A stretch of 64,000 bases of DNA, taken from positions 1,240,001 to 1,304,000 of the forward strand of contig NZ_CP094326.1 of NCBI RefSeq assembly GCF_022760175.1, read 5' to 3'. Shown one piece after another: positions 17,177 through 26,676 of this stretch. The first letter of the stretch is position 1; every line of letters begins with the position of its first letter. The position numbers were made by a program, and so were the translations under genes. The DNA is from Zhouia spongiae (GTDB lineage Bacteria; Bacteroidota; Bacteroidia; Flavobacteriales; Flavobacteriaceae). The notes beneath the pieces are model-generated. The model did not search any database, was not told the origin of the DNA, and saw nothing but the letters and a program-made list of their open reading frames with translations.

Positions 17177-20100
17177 ATGAAATTTATAAAGCAAAAGAAC
17201 GCAATACTCCGGTTCTTTGTATTTTTAGTTCTGAACACCTCTGTTTTTGCAGCAGCGAATAACAGTATGGGTGTAGGCTCAAAAGTAAGCATTAATGTGA
17301 ACAATGCTACCCTTGGGAAAATATTTTCCCTTCTTGAAGAAAAAACAAAATTACACTTTAATTATGGAGAAGAGATTCTGCATGACTCCAGAACATTTTC
17401 TGTAGCCTACAGCGGAATTCCTTTAGAATCAGTTTTAGACGATATAGCTTCAAAAGCAGCATTGTCCTATAATATTAACGGTACCACGGTATTGATAAAA
17501 AAGAATGCCGGAAGTTCATCTTCCCCACAGCAACAAACTATAAAAGGTACCGTAACAGACATGTCCGGACAGCCAATGCCGGGAGCCAATGTAATGCAAA
17601 AAGGAACCACAAATGGGGTGGCGACAGATTTTGACGGTAATTTTAGCATAGATATTACCGGTGCTAAAGCCGTATTAGTCGTTTCTTATATCGGGTATAT
17701 CACTAAGGAGGTGCCGGCTCCTGCTTCCGGAAATATTACCATACAGCTGTCGGAAGATGCCCAGGGGCTGGATGAAGTTGTAGTAACAGCTCTGGGAATT
17801 ACCAGGTCAGAAAAGAAGATCGGATACTCAACCCAGGATATTGAGTTAGCTACTATAGAAGAAGTAGTAGCGCCAAATGTCGGGAACCTGTTTACCGGAC
17901 AGGTGGCAGGGATGCAGGTAACCAACCCTACAGGACTTTTTCAGGCACCGGAATTTTCGCTGCGTGGAAAAAAACCTCTAATCGTAATCGACGGGATTCC
18001 TGTTGAAACCGATTTTTTCGATATCTCTTCAAACGATATTTCTAACGTGAATGTTCTTAAAGGAACAACAGCATCGGCGTTATACGGATCGAGAGGTAGA
18101 AACGGAGCCATACTCATCACTACCAAAAATGCCAGTAAAGAAGGCCTGGAAGTTTCTTTCTCCCAAAGCACATTGGTAACAGCAGGATTTACGGTATTTC
18201 CTGAAACCCAGACCGAATACGGAAACGGATCTAACGGAAAATACGAATTCTGGGATGGAAAAGACGGAGGTATCTCAGACGGTGATATGATCTGGGGGCC
18301 AAAATTTGAGCCCGGAGTAATGGTTCCGCAATGGAACAGTCCGATAAAAGATAATGTTACAGGAGAAATAATCCCTTGGTGGGGAGACGTTTCAGATACA
18401 CAATACGACGATAAGTCAAGATATTCAAGAGTTGCAACCCCCTGGAAATACCATAATAACCTTAAAGACTTTTTAGAATTAGGATATATCGCAACTACAG
18501 ATTTTGCAATAGCTCATAAAGGAGAGAAGGGGTCGTTTAGAATTTCAGGGAATTACAGCAACCAGAAAGGAAGAGTTCCCAATACCAATTTAAAAAGTGG
18601 TGGATTGACCTTTAAATCTACGACGAAACTCACCGATCGCCTTACCCTGGACAGTAAACTGGCCTATAATAAGGTGTATTCTCCTAACTATCCGCGATAC
18701 GGGTACGGCCCAAAAAACCATATGTACACCATTTTAATCTGGATGGGAGACGATGTAAATGGTAGAGACCAGCGTAAACATCTGTATATCCCGGGACAAG
18801 AAGGATACAGACAGGCAAACTGGAATTATGCCTGGTACAATAACCCTTATTTTGCTGCTTATGAATTAAATCAGGAATACGACGCCAACCTGATCAACAG
18901 TCAATTGAAATTAAATTACAAGGTGACGGACGAAATAAACCTGCAGGCAAGAGGATCGGCAGTGATTAAAGATATTTTTGAAGATCGCGAAAGTCCGAAG
19001 TCTTACCTTAACTATGGAGATCCGCGCGAAGGAGACTATAAAACATGGAATCAGGAAAGGACTACGGTAGATATGGATTTCCTGGCTACCTATAATAAGG
19101 AGTTCAGCGATAATTTCGGATTGAACTTTAACCTGGGAACATCGACTTTCTACAGAAAATATCAGCAGGAATACAATGCTACCGACGGATTGATCGTACC
19201 TTTTGTTTACAGCCTGAACAATACCCGGGGTAATGTAAAAGGAGAGACCTATCTGGAAGAAAAAAAGATAAACAGTGCCTATGCTACCATGGAATTGAGT
19301 ATTTATGATGCCTTGTTCCTGAACTTTGCTGCCCGTAACGACTGGTCTTCAACCTTACCAAAAGAGAACAGGTCATACTTTTATCCATCGTTTTCGGCAA
19401 GTACCATTGTTTCTAATTATGTAACAATGCCTAAAGGAATTGATTATTTGAAGTTATTTGGTTCATGGGCTGAGGTTTCCAGCGATTTGAACCCTTACCA
19501 AATTGCTTCTTTTTATGATAATAACGGAACCTTTGGGTCAACCACAAAGCTTACATACCCAGGAGGTATTATAAATCCGAATATTGAACCGGAAAAGTCA
19601 ACCTCTTTCGAATTGGGAACTAGTGCTTCTTTTATAGACGGGCGTATAAAACTAGACTTTACCTATTATAACGTAATCGATACAAATCAGATTATCGACC
19701 TGCCAACATCGGTAGCCTCCGGTTTTCAAAACAGAAAAGTAAACGGAAATGAGTATACAACCAATGGTTATGAAGTAGTGCTGAAAGCAACACCGGTAAG
19801 GAATGATAACTTTAGGTGGGATGTACTGACTAACTGGAGTAAGCGCGAAAAGAAACTGACTGAAATATACGGCGGTCAAGATCGATATGGCGACTTGTAT
19901 TTAAACGATAGAGCAGATAGCTATTACGCTACTGTTTGGCAAAAATCTCCGGACGGACAAGTAATCTTAAACGATAACGCACTTCCGGTAAGAGATAATT
20001 ACAAGCAAAACCTTGGAAATAAAGCACCTGACTGGATTCTGGGGCTTCAGAACAGCTTTAAATATAAAAACATGTCCCTCGACGTTGGTATCGACGGATC

Positions 20101-20614
20101 GTGGGGAGGTCTAATGAGATCCTTATCAGTTGAAAAAATGTGGTGGGGAGGTAAACACCCGAACTCAACCCTGTATCGCGATGCTGAATATGCAGCAGGA
20201 GCACCTGTATATGTGCCTGAAGGAGTACAGATCGTAAGCGGAGAATTAGTAAGAGATCCAAACGGAAATGTAATATCTGATAATCGCGTGTTTAAAGATA
20301 ATACTACAGCAGTAAGCTGGCAGACATGGAGCCAGAACTATCCTTACAGAGCTCAGGTCACTGAAGAAGAAAATAAAACGTTTGCCAATGTGTTTGACAG
20401 AACTTTCTTTAAGTTGAGATCTGTTACGTTTAAATACGATTTTACGGAACTTTTAAAACTGAAAGGGATCAAACATATCGATATGAGCCTTAACGGATAT
20501 AACCTGTTAATCTGGAAGAAAGCAGATATTATAGATCCGGATTACGGAAATGATGATAACCTTCAAGATCCATCATCAAGATACATAGGAATGGGAATCA
20601 ACATGAAATTCTAA
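17177..20614 (+). CDS. SusC/RagA-type TonB-dependent transporter with STN signalling domain
   Basis: 1145 residues: signal peptide to about 27; STN domain at about 34-110 (VSINVNNATLGKIFSLLEEK) that contacts FecR; carboxypeptidase-regulatory-like beta-sandwich at about 117-190 (IKGTVTDMSGQPMPGANVMQ); TonB box DEVVVTALG; plug (KPLIVIDGIPVE, LKGTTASALYGSRGRNGAIL); then the barrel, ending in MNMKF. It forms the outer-membrane channel under the SusD lid encoded 20 bases downstream. The acid phosphatase gene two genes further on suggests that the imported ligand is a phosphate-bearing compound, or its dephosphorylated product; that is inference. Confidence 0.94.
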   Translation: MKFIKQKNAILRFFVFLVLNTSVFAAANNSMGVGSKVSINVNNATLGKIFSLLEEKTKLHFNYGEEILHDSRTFSVAYSGIPLESVLDDIASKAALSYNINGTTVLIKKNAGSSSSPQQQTIKGTVTDMSGQPMPGANVMQKGTTNGVATDFDGNFSIDITGAKAVLVVSYIGYITKEVPAPASGNITIQLSEDAQGLDEVVVTALGITRSEKKIGYSTQDIELATIEEVVAPNVGNLFTGQVAGMQVTNPTGLFQAPEFSLRGKKPLIVIDGIPVETDFFDISSNDISNVNVLKGTTASALYGSRGRNGAILITTKNASKEGLEVSFSQSTLVTAGFTVFPETQTEYGNGSNGKYEFWDGKDGGISDGDMIWGPKFEPGVMVPQWNSPIKDNVTGEIIPWWGDVSDTQYDDKSRYSRVATPWKYHNNLKDFLELGYIATTDFAIAHKGEKGSFRISGNYSNQKGRVPNTNLKSGGLTFKSTTKLTDRLTLDSKLAYNKVYSPNYPRYGYGPKNHMYTILIWMGDDVNGRDQRKHLYIPGQEGYRQANWNYAWYNNPYFAAYELNQEYDANLINSQLKLNYKVTDEINLQARGSAVIKDIFEDRESPKSYLNYGDPREGDYKTWNQERTTVDMDFLATYNKEFSDNFGLNFNLGTSTFYRKYQQEYNATDGLIVPFVYSLNNTRGNVKGETYLEEKKINSAYATMELSIYDALFLNFAARNDWSSTLPKENRSYFYPSFSASTIVSNYVTMPKGIDYLKLFGSWAEVSSDLNPYQIASFYDNNGTFGSTTKLTYPGGIINPNIEPEKSTSFELGTSASFIDGRIKLDFTYYNVIDTNQIIDLPTSVASGFQNRKVNGNEYTTNGYEVVLKATPVRNDNFRWDVLTNWSKREKKLTEIYGGQDRYGDLYLNDRADSYYATVWQKSPDGQVILNDNALPVRDNYKQNLGNKAPDWILGLQNSFKYKNMSLDVGIDGSWGGLMRSLSVEKMWWGGKHPNSTLYRDAEYAAGAPVYVPEGVQIVSGELVRDPNGNVISDNRVFKDNTTAVSWQTWSQNYPYRAQVTEEENKTFANVFDRTFFKLRSVTFKYDFTELLKLKGIKHIDMSLNGYNLLIWKKADIIDPDYGNDDNLQDPSSRYIGMGINMKF

Positions 20615-20634
20615 AAAGAGAAAAGTCTAAAGAA

Positions 20635-22116
20635 ATGAAAAAGATTAAAATATTTTTAATGTGTCTGGGAGCTGGTACAGCCATCGGATGTAGTGACCTT
20701 TCAGATATCAACGAAAATCCAAATAATGTAAGCGCTACACACCCGCAGTTATTACTTACAGAAGCAGCGTATCGTGCATTCCAGGTAGAAGGTACAGGGC
20801 CTATGTACGCATCGCGTATGTTGGTACAAACGGACGGAGAGAATAATTACCAGTACTATAACTGGAATCAGGGAAGCTTTGACGATTATAATCGCCTTAG
20901 AGATATTACCAAAATGATGGAAGAGGCCAATCGTATTGAAAGTAATACCTATAAAGCACTGGCTAAATTTCTCAGGTCGTATTACTTCTTTAATTTGACC
21001 CTTACATTTGGAGATGTTCCTTATTCAGATGCATTAAAAGGAGAATCAGAACAAGTATATACCCCCGTTTATGATACTCAAAAAGATGTCTTTACAGGAA
21101 TACTCAAAGAACTAGAAGAGGCCAATAACCTTTTAAGAGATAATAATGAAATCATAGCAGGAGATATTATCTATCATGGAGATCCCGCTAAATGGAGAAA
21201 ACTTATTAACGTATTCAGGTTAAAAGTTTTATTAACCCTGTCCGGGAAAGTATCAGATACAGAACTAAATGTGAGTAATACCTTCGCAAGTATCTTTAAT
21301 AATCAACCCAGAATAGAATCTAATGACGACAATGGCCAGTTGGTTTTTATAGATCAGGACGGAAGCCGTTACACAGAATTTAATTCAAGCAGTTACGGAT
21401 CCGGAATGTATATGGACTCTACTTTCGTAAAAAGCTTACAAGACCGTAAAGACCCGAGATTGTTTATTTTCTGTACAACAACTAAAAATGCGAAAGAGGC
21501 AGGCCTGGGAGAAGACGACTTTAATGCCTATGAAGGAGGGAATCCCTTAGCCCCTTATGCAGAGGTAAATGACAAAGCAGCACGAGGAGATGTATCTAAA
21601 GTAAACCTTCGTTACAGTACCGATCCCACTACCGAACCACATAACATTTTAAGTTATTCCGAAACAGAATTCATTCTGGCCGAAGCAGCATTAAGAGGGT
21701 GGATAGCCTCTGATGCCAAAATGCATTACGAGAACGGAGTAAAAGCATCTTTTGAATTTTATAATGACTATGCAAAAGGATATGCCTCATATGTAGACTC
21801 ACAAAGTGCTGAAAACTATTTATCAGAACCATTGGTGAGTTTTGATAATGCCACTACCTATGAAGATCAGTTAGCATTAATTATAACCCAGAAGTATCTG
21901 ACATCTTTCCTTCAGTCGGGTTGGAGAGCCTATTTCGATCAATTACGAACCGGGTATCCTGAGTTCATATATAACAATGGATCAACACCTCCGACAAGAT
22001 GGATCTATCCGCAGAGCGAATATATACAAAACACCGAGAACGTATCAGAAGCAATTACACGTCAGTTTGGAGGCGGAAATGATAAGATACGGGAAACACC
22101 TTGGTGGTTACAATAA
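20635..22116 (+). CDS. SusD/RagB-family surface lipoprotein (SusD-like_2 type)
   Basis: 493 residues with a lipobox AIGCSDL near residue 19 and the start of the mature form, DINENPNNVSATHPQLLLTE, typical of the nutrient-binding SusD-like_2 group. TPR-like helices make up the scaffold; the C-terminus ends GNDKIRETPWWLQ, as is usual in this group. It caps the SusC barrel and helps capture the substrate at the cell surface. It is 20 bases after SusC in the same operon; a perfect hairpin separates it from the phosphatase gene. Confidence 0.93.
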   Translation: MKKIKIFLMCLGAGTAIGCSDLSDINENPNNVSATHPQLLLTEAAYRAFQVEGTGPMYASRMLVQTDGENNYQYYNWNQGSFDDYNRLRDITKMMEEANRIESNTYKALAKFLRSYYFFNLTLTFGDVPYSDALKGESEQVYTPVYDTQKDVFTGILKELEEANNLLRDNNEIIAGDIIYHGDPAKWRKLINVFRLKVLLTLSGKVSDTELNVSNTFASIFNNQPRIESNDDNGQLVFIDQDGSRYTEFNSSSYGSGMYMDSTFVKSLQDRKDPRLFIFCTTTKNAKEAGLGEDDFNAYEGGNPLAPYAEVNDKAARGDVSKVNLRYSTDPTTEPHNILSYSETEFILAEAALRGWIASDAKMHYENGVKASFEFYNDYAKGYASYVDSQSAENYLSEPLVSFDNATTYEDQLALIITQKYLTSFLQSGWRAYFDQLRTGYPEFIYNNGSTPPTRWIYPQSEYIQNTENVSEAITRQFGGGNDKIRETPWWLQ

Positions 22117-22150
22117 AGTTGTTTGTTCAACTTGCTTTAAATTCTGTTAA

Positions 22151-22184
22151 AGAGCGCCGTTGAGAATTCTCAACGGCCTCTTTT
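22151..22184 (+). terminator. Hairpin between SusD and the phosphatase gene
   Basis: A perfect 22-bp palindrome at 22156-22177 (GCCGTTGAG, AATT loop, CTCAACGGC), extended by AGAG/CTCT across one mismatch, followed by TTTT. It looks like an intrinsic terminator or attenuator that reduces read-through into the phosphatase gene. The T-run is short (four), so partial termination is likely. Confidence 0.7.
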
Positions 22185-22200
22185 AAAAGCAAAAGTTACC

Positions 22201-23790
22201 ATGAGAAAAATTTTAAGTATTTCCTTTACTATATGTGCCTGTCTTTTTGCCAAAGCACAAAAAATAGAAATCAAACCCTATTTACAAGATGCCACGCCAA
22301 CCTCTATAACAATCATGTGGCAAACCGATAAAGGAGAAGAAAGTATCGTAGAATGGGGAACCACACCCAAGCTAAAAAATAAAACAAAGGGCGAAGCCTT
22401 TGACATTAATTTTACAGAAGCCAGAGTACATAGCGTAACATTAACCGGACTCAAAAAATTTACTGAATACTATTACAGGGTCAAAACCCAGAAGGCAGTA
22501 TCAGACACATACCAGTTTAAAACACCACCCTTTGCATCAGATAACGAGTCGTTCAATCTTGTAGCAATGAGCGATATGCAGTACGATCATAACAACCCCG
22601 ATAAATATGGAGAGATCATAAACGAAGGAATCCTGGCATATCTCGAAAAAGAATATAGCGGAAATGTGCCGGAAAACCTGGCTATGGTCTTAATTCCGGG
22701 CGACTTGGTTGAGAACGGTACGAAGTATCATCAGTGGAAAGATCATTTTTTCAAGCCTTCCGAAAAGCTGTTTGCCGAAGTGCCTGTTTACCCTGCAATC
22801 GGTAACCACGAAGGCAATTCGTTATTCTATTTCAAATACTTCAGCCTGCCTGAAAACGGCAGCCCCGAATATGCTGAACATTGGTGGTACAAAGACTACG
22901 GCAATACCCGGATATTAGGGCTCGATTCCAATAAAGGATATCGGGATATCAAACAACAACTGGAGTGGCTGGATAAAGTATTGAAAGAAACAGCCCAAAA
23001 TAAAGACATAGATTTTGTTTTTGCCCAAATGCACCATCCGCACAAATCCGAATTATGGATTCCGGGAGAAGAAGACTTTTCAGGAAAAGTGGTAGAAAAA
23101 CTTGAAAAATTCACAGAAGAATCAGGAAAACCAAGTATTCATTTCTTCGGTCATACACACGGATATTCCCGTGGGCAATCAAAAGACCATAAACACCTTT
23201 GGATTAATGTAGCAACAGCCGGGGGAGCCATAGATAACTGGGGAGAATTTGAAGGTCGGGATTATGATGAATTTACCGTTACCCAGGATGAATACGGTTT
23301 TGTGATGATTGAAGTAGACCCCAATCAAGGAGATCCTAAGTTTACAGTTAAAAGGATCAGCCAGGGCAATCAATATCAGAAAAAAAACAACGAATTAACA
23401 GACAGCATTACGGTCTGGAAATACACTAAGGAACCCCATGCCCCACAGGCATTGACTCCGGATAAACAAGAGGTAACCCCTAATGAAATAACCTTAAAGG
23501 CATCACAGTTTAAAAGCGACCGGAAAGAAGCTTTCCATGCAGCCTCGAACTGGCAGATTAGCCTGACCCCGGATTTTCAAAAGCCCATAGTAGATAATTG
23601 GAAGCAATTTGAAAACTGGTATTACAAGGAGAACAGGCAGGCAAATGACGACCTTACAGACGAAAAGGTCTATAAACTCCTTAAAACAGGAACAACCTAT
23701 TATTGGCGTGTCAGGTACAGGGATCAAAACTTAAACTGGAGCCCCTGGTCTGAAGTAGCCACATTTACCACAAAAGAACGTTTAGATTAA
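22201..23790 (+). CDS. Purple acid phosphatase-like metallophosphoesterase with FN3-type N-terminus
   Basis: 529 residues: signal peptide to about 19 (ending FAKAQ); a fibronectin-III-like domain at about 22-110 (PTSITIMWQTDKGEESIVEW, TGLKKFTEYYYRVKT); a metallophosphatase domain at about 117-390 with the five binding motifs MSDMQYD, PGDLVENG, GNHEG, MHHPHKS and GHTHGYSRG; and a C-terminal FN3-like segment (TTYYWRVRYRDQNLNWSPWS). It should release phosphate from organic esters in the periplasm or at the surface. It follows the SusC/SusD pair and a hairpin, suggesting a phosphate-ester scavenging unit. Substrate is not determined; some homologues act on nucleotides or phytate. Confidence 0.88.
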   Translation: MRKILSISFTICACLFAKAQKIEIKPYLQDATPTSITIMWQTDKGEESIVEWGTTPKLKNKTKGEAFDINFTEARVHSVTLTGLKKFTEYYYRVKTQKAVSDTYQFKTPPFASDNESFNLVAMSDMQYDHNNPDKYGEIINEGILAYLEKEYSGNVPENLAMVLIPGDLVENGTKYHQWKDHFFKPSEKLFAEVPVYPAIGNHEGNSLFYFKYFSLPENGSPEYAEHWWYKDYGNTRILGLDSNKGYRDIKQQLEWLDKVLKETAQNKDIDFVFAQMHHPHKSELWIPGEEDFSGKVVEKLEKFTEESGKPSIHFFGHTHGYSRGQSKDHKHLWINVATAGGAIDNWGEFEGRDYDEFTVTQDEYGFVMIEVDPNQGDPKFTVKRISQGNQYQKKNNELTDSITVWKYTKEPHAPQALTPDKQEVTPNEITLKASQFKSDRKEAFHAASNWQISLTPDFQKPIVDNWKQFENWYYKENRQANDDLTDEKVYKLLKTGTTYYWRVRYRDQNLNWSPWSEVATFTTKERLD

Positions 23791-23848
23791 TTTAGTTTGG
23801 TTTTGCAAAAACACCTGACCTCATTGTAGTGAAGGTGTTTTAAATTTT

Positions 23849-23876
23849 AAAAGTCGGGGCTTTCCCGACTTTTTTT
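23849..23876 (+). terminator. Intrinsic terminator after the phosphatase gene
   Basis: Stem AAGTCGGG / CCCGACTT with a GCTTT loop, followed by TTTTT. A second weaker hairpin (AACACCT/AGGTGTT) precedes it near 23808-23840. Confidence 0.8.
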
Positions 23877-23933
23877 GTGACCTTAAAACAGAAGCCGTGT
23901 CTAATAAAAACAGAAGAAAGAACAAATAAACCT

Positions 23934-23956
23934 AAAACGATTTTCAAAATCGTTTT
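23934..23956. promoter_or_regulatory. Perfect 23-bp dyad just upstream of the YegP-like gene
   Basis: AAAACGATTTT - C - AAAATCGTTTT is an 11+1+11 perfect inverted repeat. It lies 8 bases before one candidate ATG (23964) and 32 bases before the preferred start. It could be an operator, a translation-controlling hairpin, or the residue of a terminator. Confidence 0.5.
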
Positions 23957-23987
23957 GTGTTAAATGAACTCAAAAAAATCAAATACC

Positions 23988-24317
23988 ATGGCAAAATTTG
24001 AAATGTATACCGATAAAAGGGGTGAATTCAGATTTAGATTAAAAGCGGCTAACGGGCAGACTATTTTAGCGAGTGAAGGCTATAAAACAAAAGCCAGTTG
24101 CAATAACGGAGTTGAATCGGTGCGTAAAAATTCGCAGGAAGACAAAAGGTTTGAACGGCTTGTGTCTAAAAGCGGACAACCGTATTTTAATTTAAAAGCA
24201 GCTAACGGTCAGGTTATCGGAAATAGTGAGATGTACACTACTGAAAGCGCTATGGAAAATGGGATTTCTTCTGTAAAAAAGAATGCTTCTGAAGCAGTAT
24301 CAGAAGATTTGACATAA
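23988..24317 (+). CDS. YegP-like DUF1508 protein
   Basis: 109 residues from the ATG at 23988; an upstream in-frame ATG at 23964 would add eight non-family residues. Two copies of the DUF1508 motif are seen: FRFRLKAANGQTILASEGYK (about 12-31) and PYFNLKAANGQVIGNSEMYT (about 65-84), each followed by a conserved GxxSV(R/K)KNA-type helix. Members are small cytosolic proteins of unknown function, sometimes called YegP. It stands alone between two terminators and a dyad. Confidence 0.85.
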   Translation: MAKFEMYTDKRGEFRFRLKAANGQTILASEGYKTKASCNNGVESVRKNSQEDKRFERLVSKSGQPYFNLKAANGQVIGNSEMYTTESAMENGISSVKKNASEAVSEDLT

Positions 24318-24338
24318 GGTTTAGGGGTAAATCTTTAT

Positions 24339-24381
24339 AAGGCAATAATAAGTACCGTCTGGGCTGTTATTGCCTTTTTAT
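24339..24381 (+). terminator. Intrinsic terminator after the YegP-like gene
   Basis: AAGGCAATAA (24339-24348) pairs perfectly with TTATTGCCTT (24367-24376) around an 18-base loop and is followed by TTTATTTT. Confidence 0.75.
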
Positions 24382-24468
24382 TTTAGTTTTTTTAAGGTCG
24401 AATACTGACACAAATGTTTTGGTAATAAATTTTTATTTACATTTAAAAAGCATTTGCCGGGCAGATAA

Positions 24469-25308
24469 ATGAATAAACTAAAGAAAATACTGAATAGAGA
24501 AGTCCCCTTTTTAAGTTCCGTAAAGAACCGGTTATTATTAATCGGTTTTGTCGCTACCTATGCCATCCTGTTTATAGTATTGTATGAGCCCTTTAATATT
24601 AACCAGTGGGGCAGTAACTATTATTGGCAGTTTATTATCGGCGGTACGGTTATTCTTTTTATTACTCAATTCGGATTACGCTGGCTATTCAAAATAAAAA
24701 AATTCAGGTATTACGGGTTATTTTTATGGTACGTCCTCGAAGTAATCCTTATTGCCTACGTTTTTTATGTTTTGTTCGGAGATGAATTGTCTGCTTATAA
24801 AGAAAAAATAAAAGAATACCTGCTTACATTCAGGTATACCGGATTGGTAATGATTGTCCCTTACGCATCTTTTGTCTGGTATATGGAACACCAATACAGG
24901 TTACAGGGGTTAAAAGACAGGCAGGAAGAATTGATATACGCATCCGGTAAGGATTCCGAAGAGAAGTTGCTTACGGTGATGCGTGAAAACGGGCATATGG
25001 CATTGGCCGTTAAATATTCTCAATTGGTTTATATTAAGTCCGCCGGAAATTATTTAGAAATATTTTACCTCAAAGGCGATAAGCTCACAAAAGAACTGGT
25101 AAGGGGGAGCGTAAAAGATTTTGAATCGAAGATCATCGACAGTCAGCACATCATAAGGGTACACAGATCTTATTTAATAAATATAAACCATCTTTCCTCT
25201 ACGAAGAAAACCAAAAAAGGCTATGCTCTGATAATGCGTTTTGTTCCCGAAGAAGTGATTCCTGTATCTTCATCCTATAAGCCTGCATTTGAAAATGCAT
25301 TGAAATAG
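24469..25308 (+). CDS. Membrane-anchored LytTR-family transcription regulator
   Basis: 279 residues. Four hydrophobic helices occupy about 22-150 (LLLIGFVATYAILFIVLYEP, FIIGGTVILFITQFGLRWLF, LFLWYVLEVILIAYVFYVLF, GLVMIVPYASFVWYME), followed by a coiled linker and a LytTR DNA-binding domain at about 180-279 (YIKSAGNYLEIFYL, IIRVHRSYLININHLSS). It binds DNA directly from the membrane; no receiver domain is present. LytTR proteins of this kind sense a signal in or near the membrane. Its own-strand neighbours downstream (cytochromes, SusC/SusD) make them likely targets; a 153-bp gap separates it from the peroxidase gene. Confidence 0.9.
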   Translation: MNKLKKILNREVPFLSSVKNRLLLIGFVATYAILFIVLYEPFNINQWGSNYYWQFIIGGTVILFITQFGLRWLFKIKKFRYYGLFLWYVLEVILIAYVFYVLFGDELSAYKEKIKEYLLTFRYTGLVMIVPYASFVWYMEHQYRLQGLKDRQEELIYASGKDSEEKLLTVMRENGHMALAVKYSQLVYIKSAGNYLEIFYLKGDKLTKELVRGSVKDFESKIIDSQHIIRVHRSYLININHLSSTKKTKKGYALIMRFVPEEVIPVSSSYKPAFENALK

Positions 25309-25461
25309 ATAATTCCCATTGGTACCAGCATAGGGTATTTTCATCACAAAACCCATATAATTAGAAGGTACATATTATATCGCTGCTTAATTTTCCCTTA
25401 GACGTTTAACCGGATCACTCCTTCTTACAAACAGGATCAGGTTACAGTTATAATATGATAA

Positions 25462-26664
25462 ATGAATAAAAAAGGGATCATTTTAAAAGGTGTGGTGTTT
25501 GTATTTTTTACAGCTGCGTTATGGTGGTTATTGGGTTCTTCTGCCCGAATGGAATCATCGTATTATGAAGTACCCCGGCTAAATTGCGATTGCCCGCCTG
25601 GTTTTAAGCTTAATGAAAACAACGAATGTATAGCCCAAAATCTATATATGGCCTATACGACCAATAACGATCCCGGGGTGGGAGGTTTAAAAACAGCCCT
25701 TCCTGAAATAAGGGATGGATTTTCTCCCCAGCAGATAGATCTGGGACGTTATTTATTCTTTGATCCGGTACTCTCAAAAGACGGAACCATTTCATGTGCC
25801 ACTTGTCATGATCCTAAAAAAGGGTTTAGTGACGGCCTGGCAGCGAGTATTGGGATGAACGGACATGAGCTTACCCGATCGGCACCGTCATTATGGAATG
25901 TAGGTTATTTAAAACTATTATTCTGGGATGGGCGGGCAAAATCACTTGAAGAGCAAATGAAAGGGCCTTTATTCTCCGAAGAGGAAATGGCAAATACCCC
26001 GGAAAACCTACTGAAAACTTTAAATGGAATAAAAAACTACCGGATGTTGTTCGCAGAAGCATTTCCGGGCAGGGAAAAAGACAATGAGATCACCCTCGAT
26101 GAGATATACAAGGCAATAACCGCTTTTGAAGCATCGCTGATCTCATTGAACAGCAAATACGATCGTTATGCACATGGCTACCCCCAGGCCCTGAATGAAA
26201 AGGAAATAGAGGGACTTAACGTCTTTCGCTCTTTTGTGGCTCGTTGCGCAGAATGTCATACGCCCCCTCTTTTTACCAATCAGCAAATAGCCGTTATAGG
26301 AAGCCCTGAACCAGACGGGAAACCTTTAGATCCCGGAGCAGAAGTTCCATATAACGATACAACCATGCGCGGAGGGTTTAAAGTACCCAGTCTTAGAAAT
26401 ATAGAAAAGACCGCTCCATATATGCATTCAGGAAACTTTGCCACTCTGAGGGAAACGGTACAGTTCTATACAGATGGCAGGGGGCATGCCGTTCCTGAAA
26501 ATGAAACCTTGAGAGTTCACTGGCATATTTGGGAGCCGGAACTGACAGGCTACGAGTTAGATCGCCTGGTGGATTTCCTTAAGACGCTGACTGACGAATC
26601 ATTTATCCCGGAAGAGCCTGCCTCACTCCCTTCCGGATTATCTAATACAAACCATAACTCATAA
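25462..26664 (+). CDS. Di-heme cytochrome c peroxidase / MauG family protein
   Basis: 400 residues. One hydrophobic anchor or signal segment (about 8-26) exports it. Two c-type heme sites are present: CATCH at 112-116 and CAECH at 262-266, with the methionine-containing segment YMHSGNFATL near 320-330 and conserved RSAPSLWN and RGGFKVPSLRN motifs. Family members reduce hydrogen peroxide with electrons from cytochromes, or oxidise protein side chains (MauG, MbnH). The N-terminus carries an extra cysteine-containing stretch, CDCPPGFKLNENNECIA, that is outside the usual peroxidase core. It lies 12 bases before the beta-helix/cytochrome gene, in an operon with it. Confidence 0.92.
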   Translation: MNKKGIILKGVVFVFFTAALWWLLGSSARMESSYYEVPRLNCDCPPGFKLNENNECIAQNLYMAYTTNNDPGVGGLKTALPEIRDGFSPQQIDLGRYLFFDPVLSKDGTISCATCHDPKKGFSDGLAASIGMNGHELTRSAPSLWNVGYLKLLFWDGRAKSLEEQMKGPLFSEEEMANTPENLLKTLNGIKNYRMLFAEAFPGREKDNEITLDEIYKAITAFEASLISLNSKYDRYAHGYPQALNEKEIEGLNVFRSFVARCAECHTPPLFTNQQIAVIGSPEPDGKPLDPGAEVPYNDTTMRGGFKVPSLRNIEKTAPYMHSGNFATLRETVQFYTDGRGHAVPENETLRVHWHIWEPELTGYELDRLVDFLKTLTDESFIPEEPASLPSGLSNTNHNS

Positions 26665-26676
26665 TTTAAAGAACCA

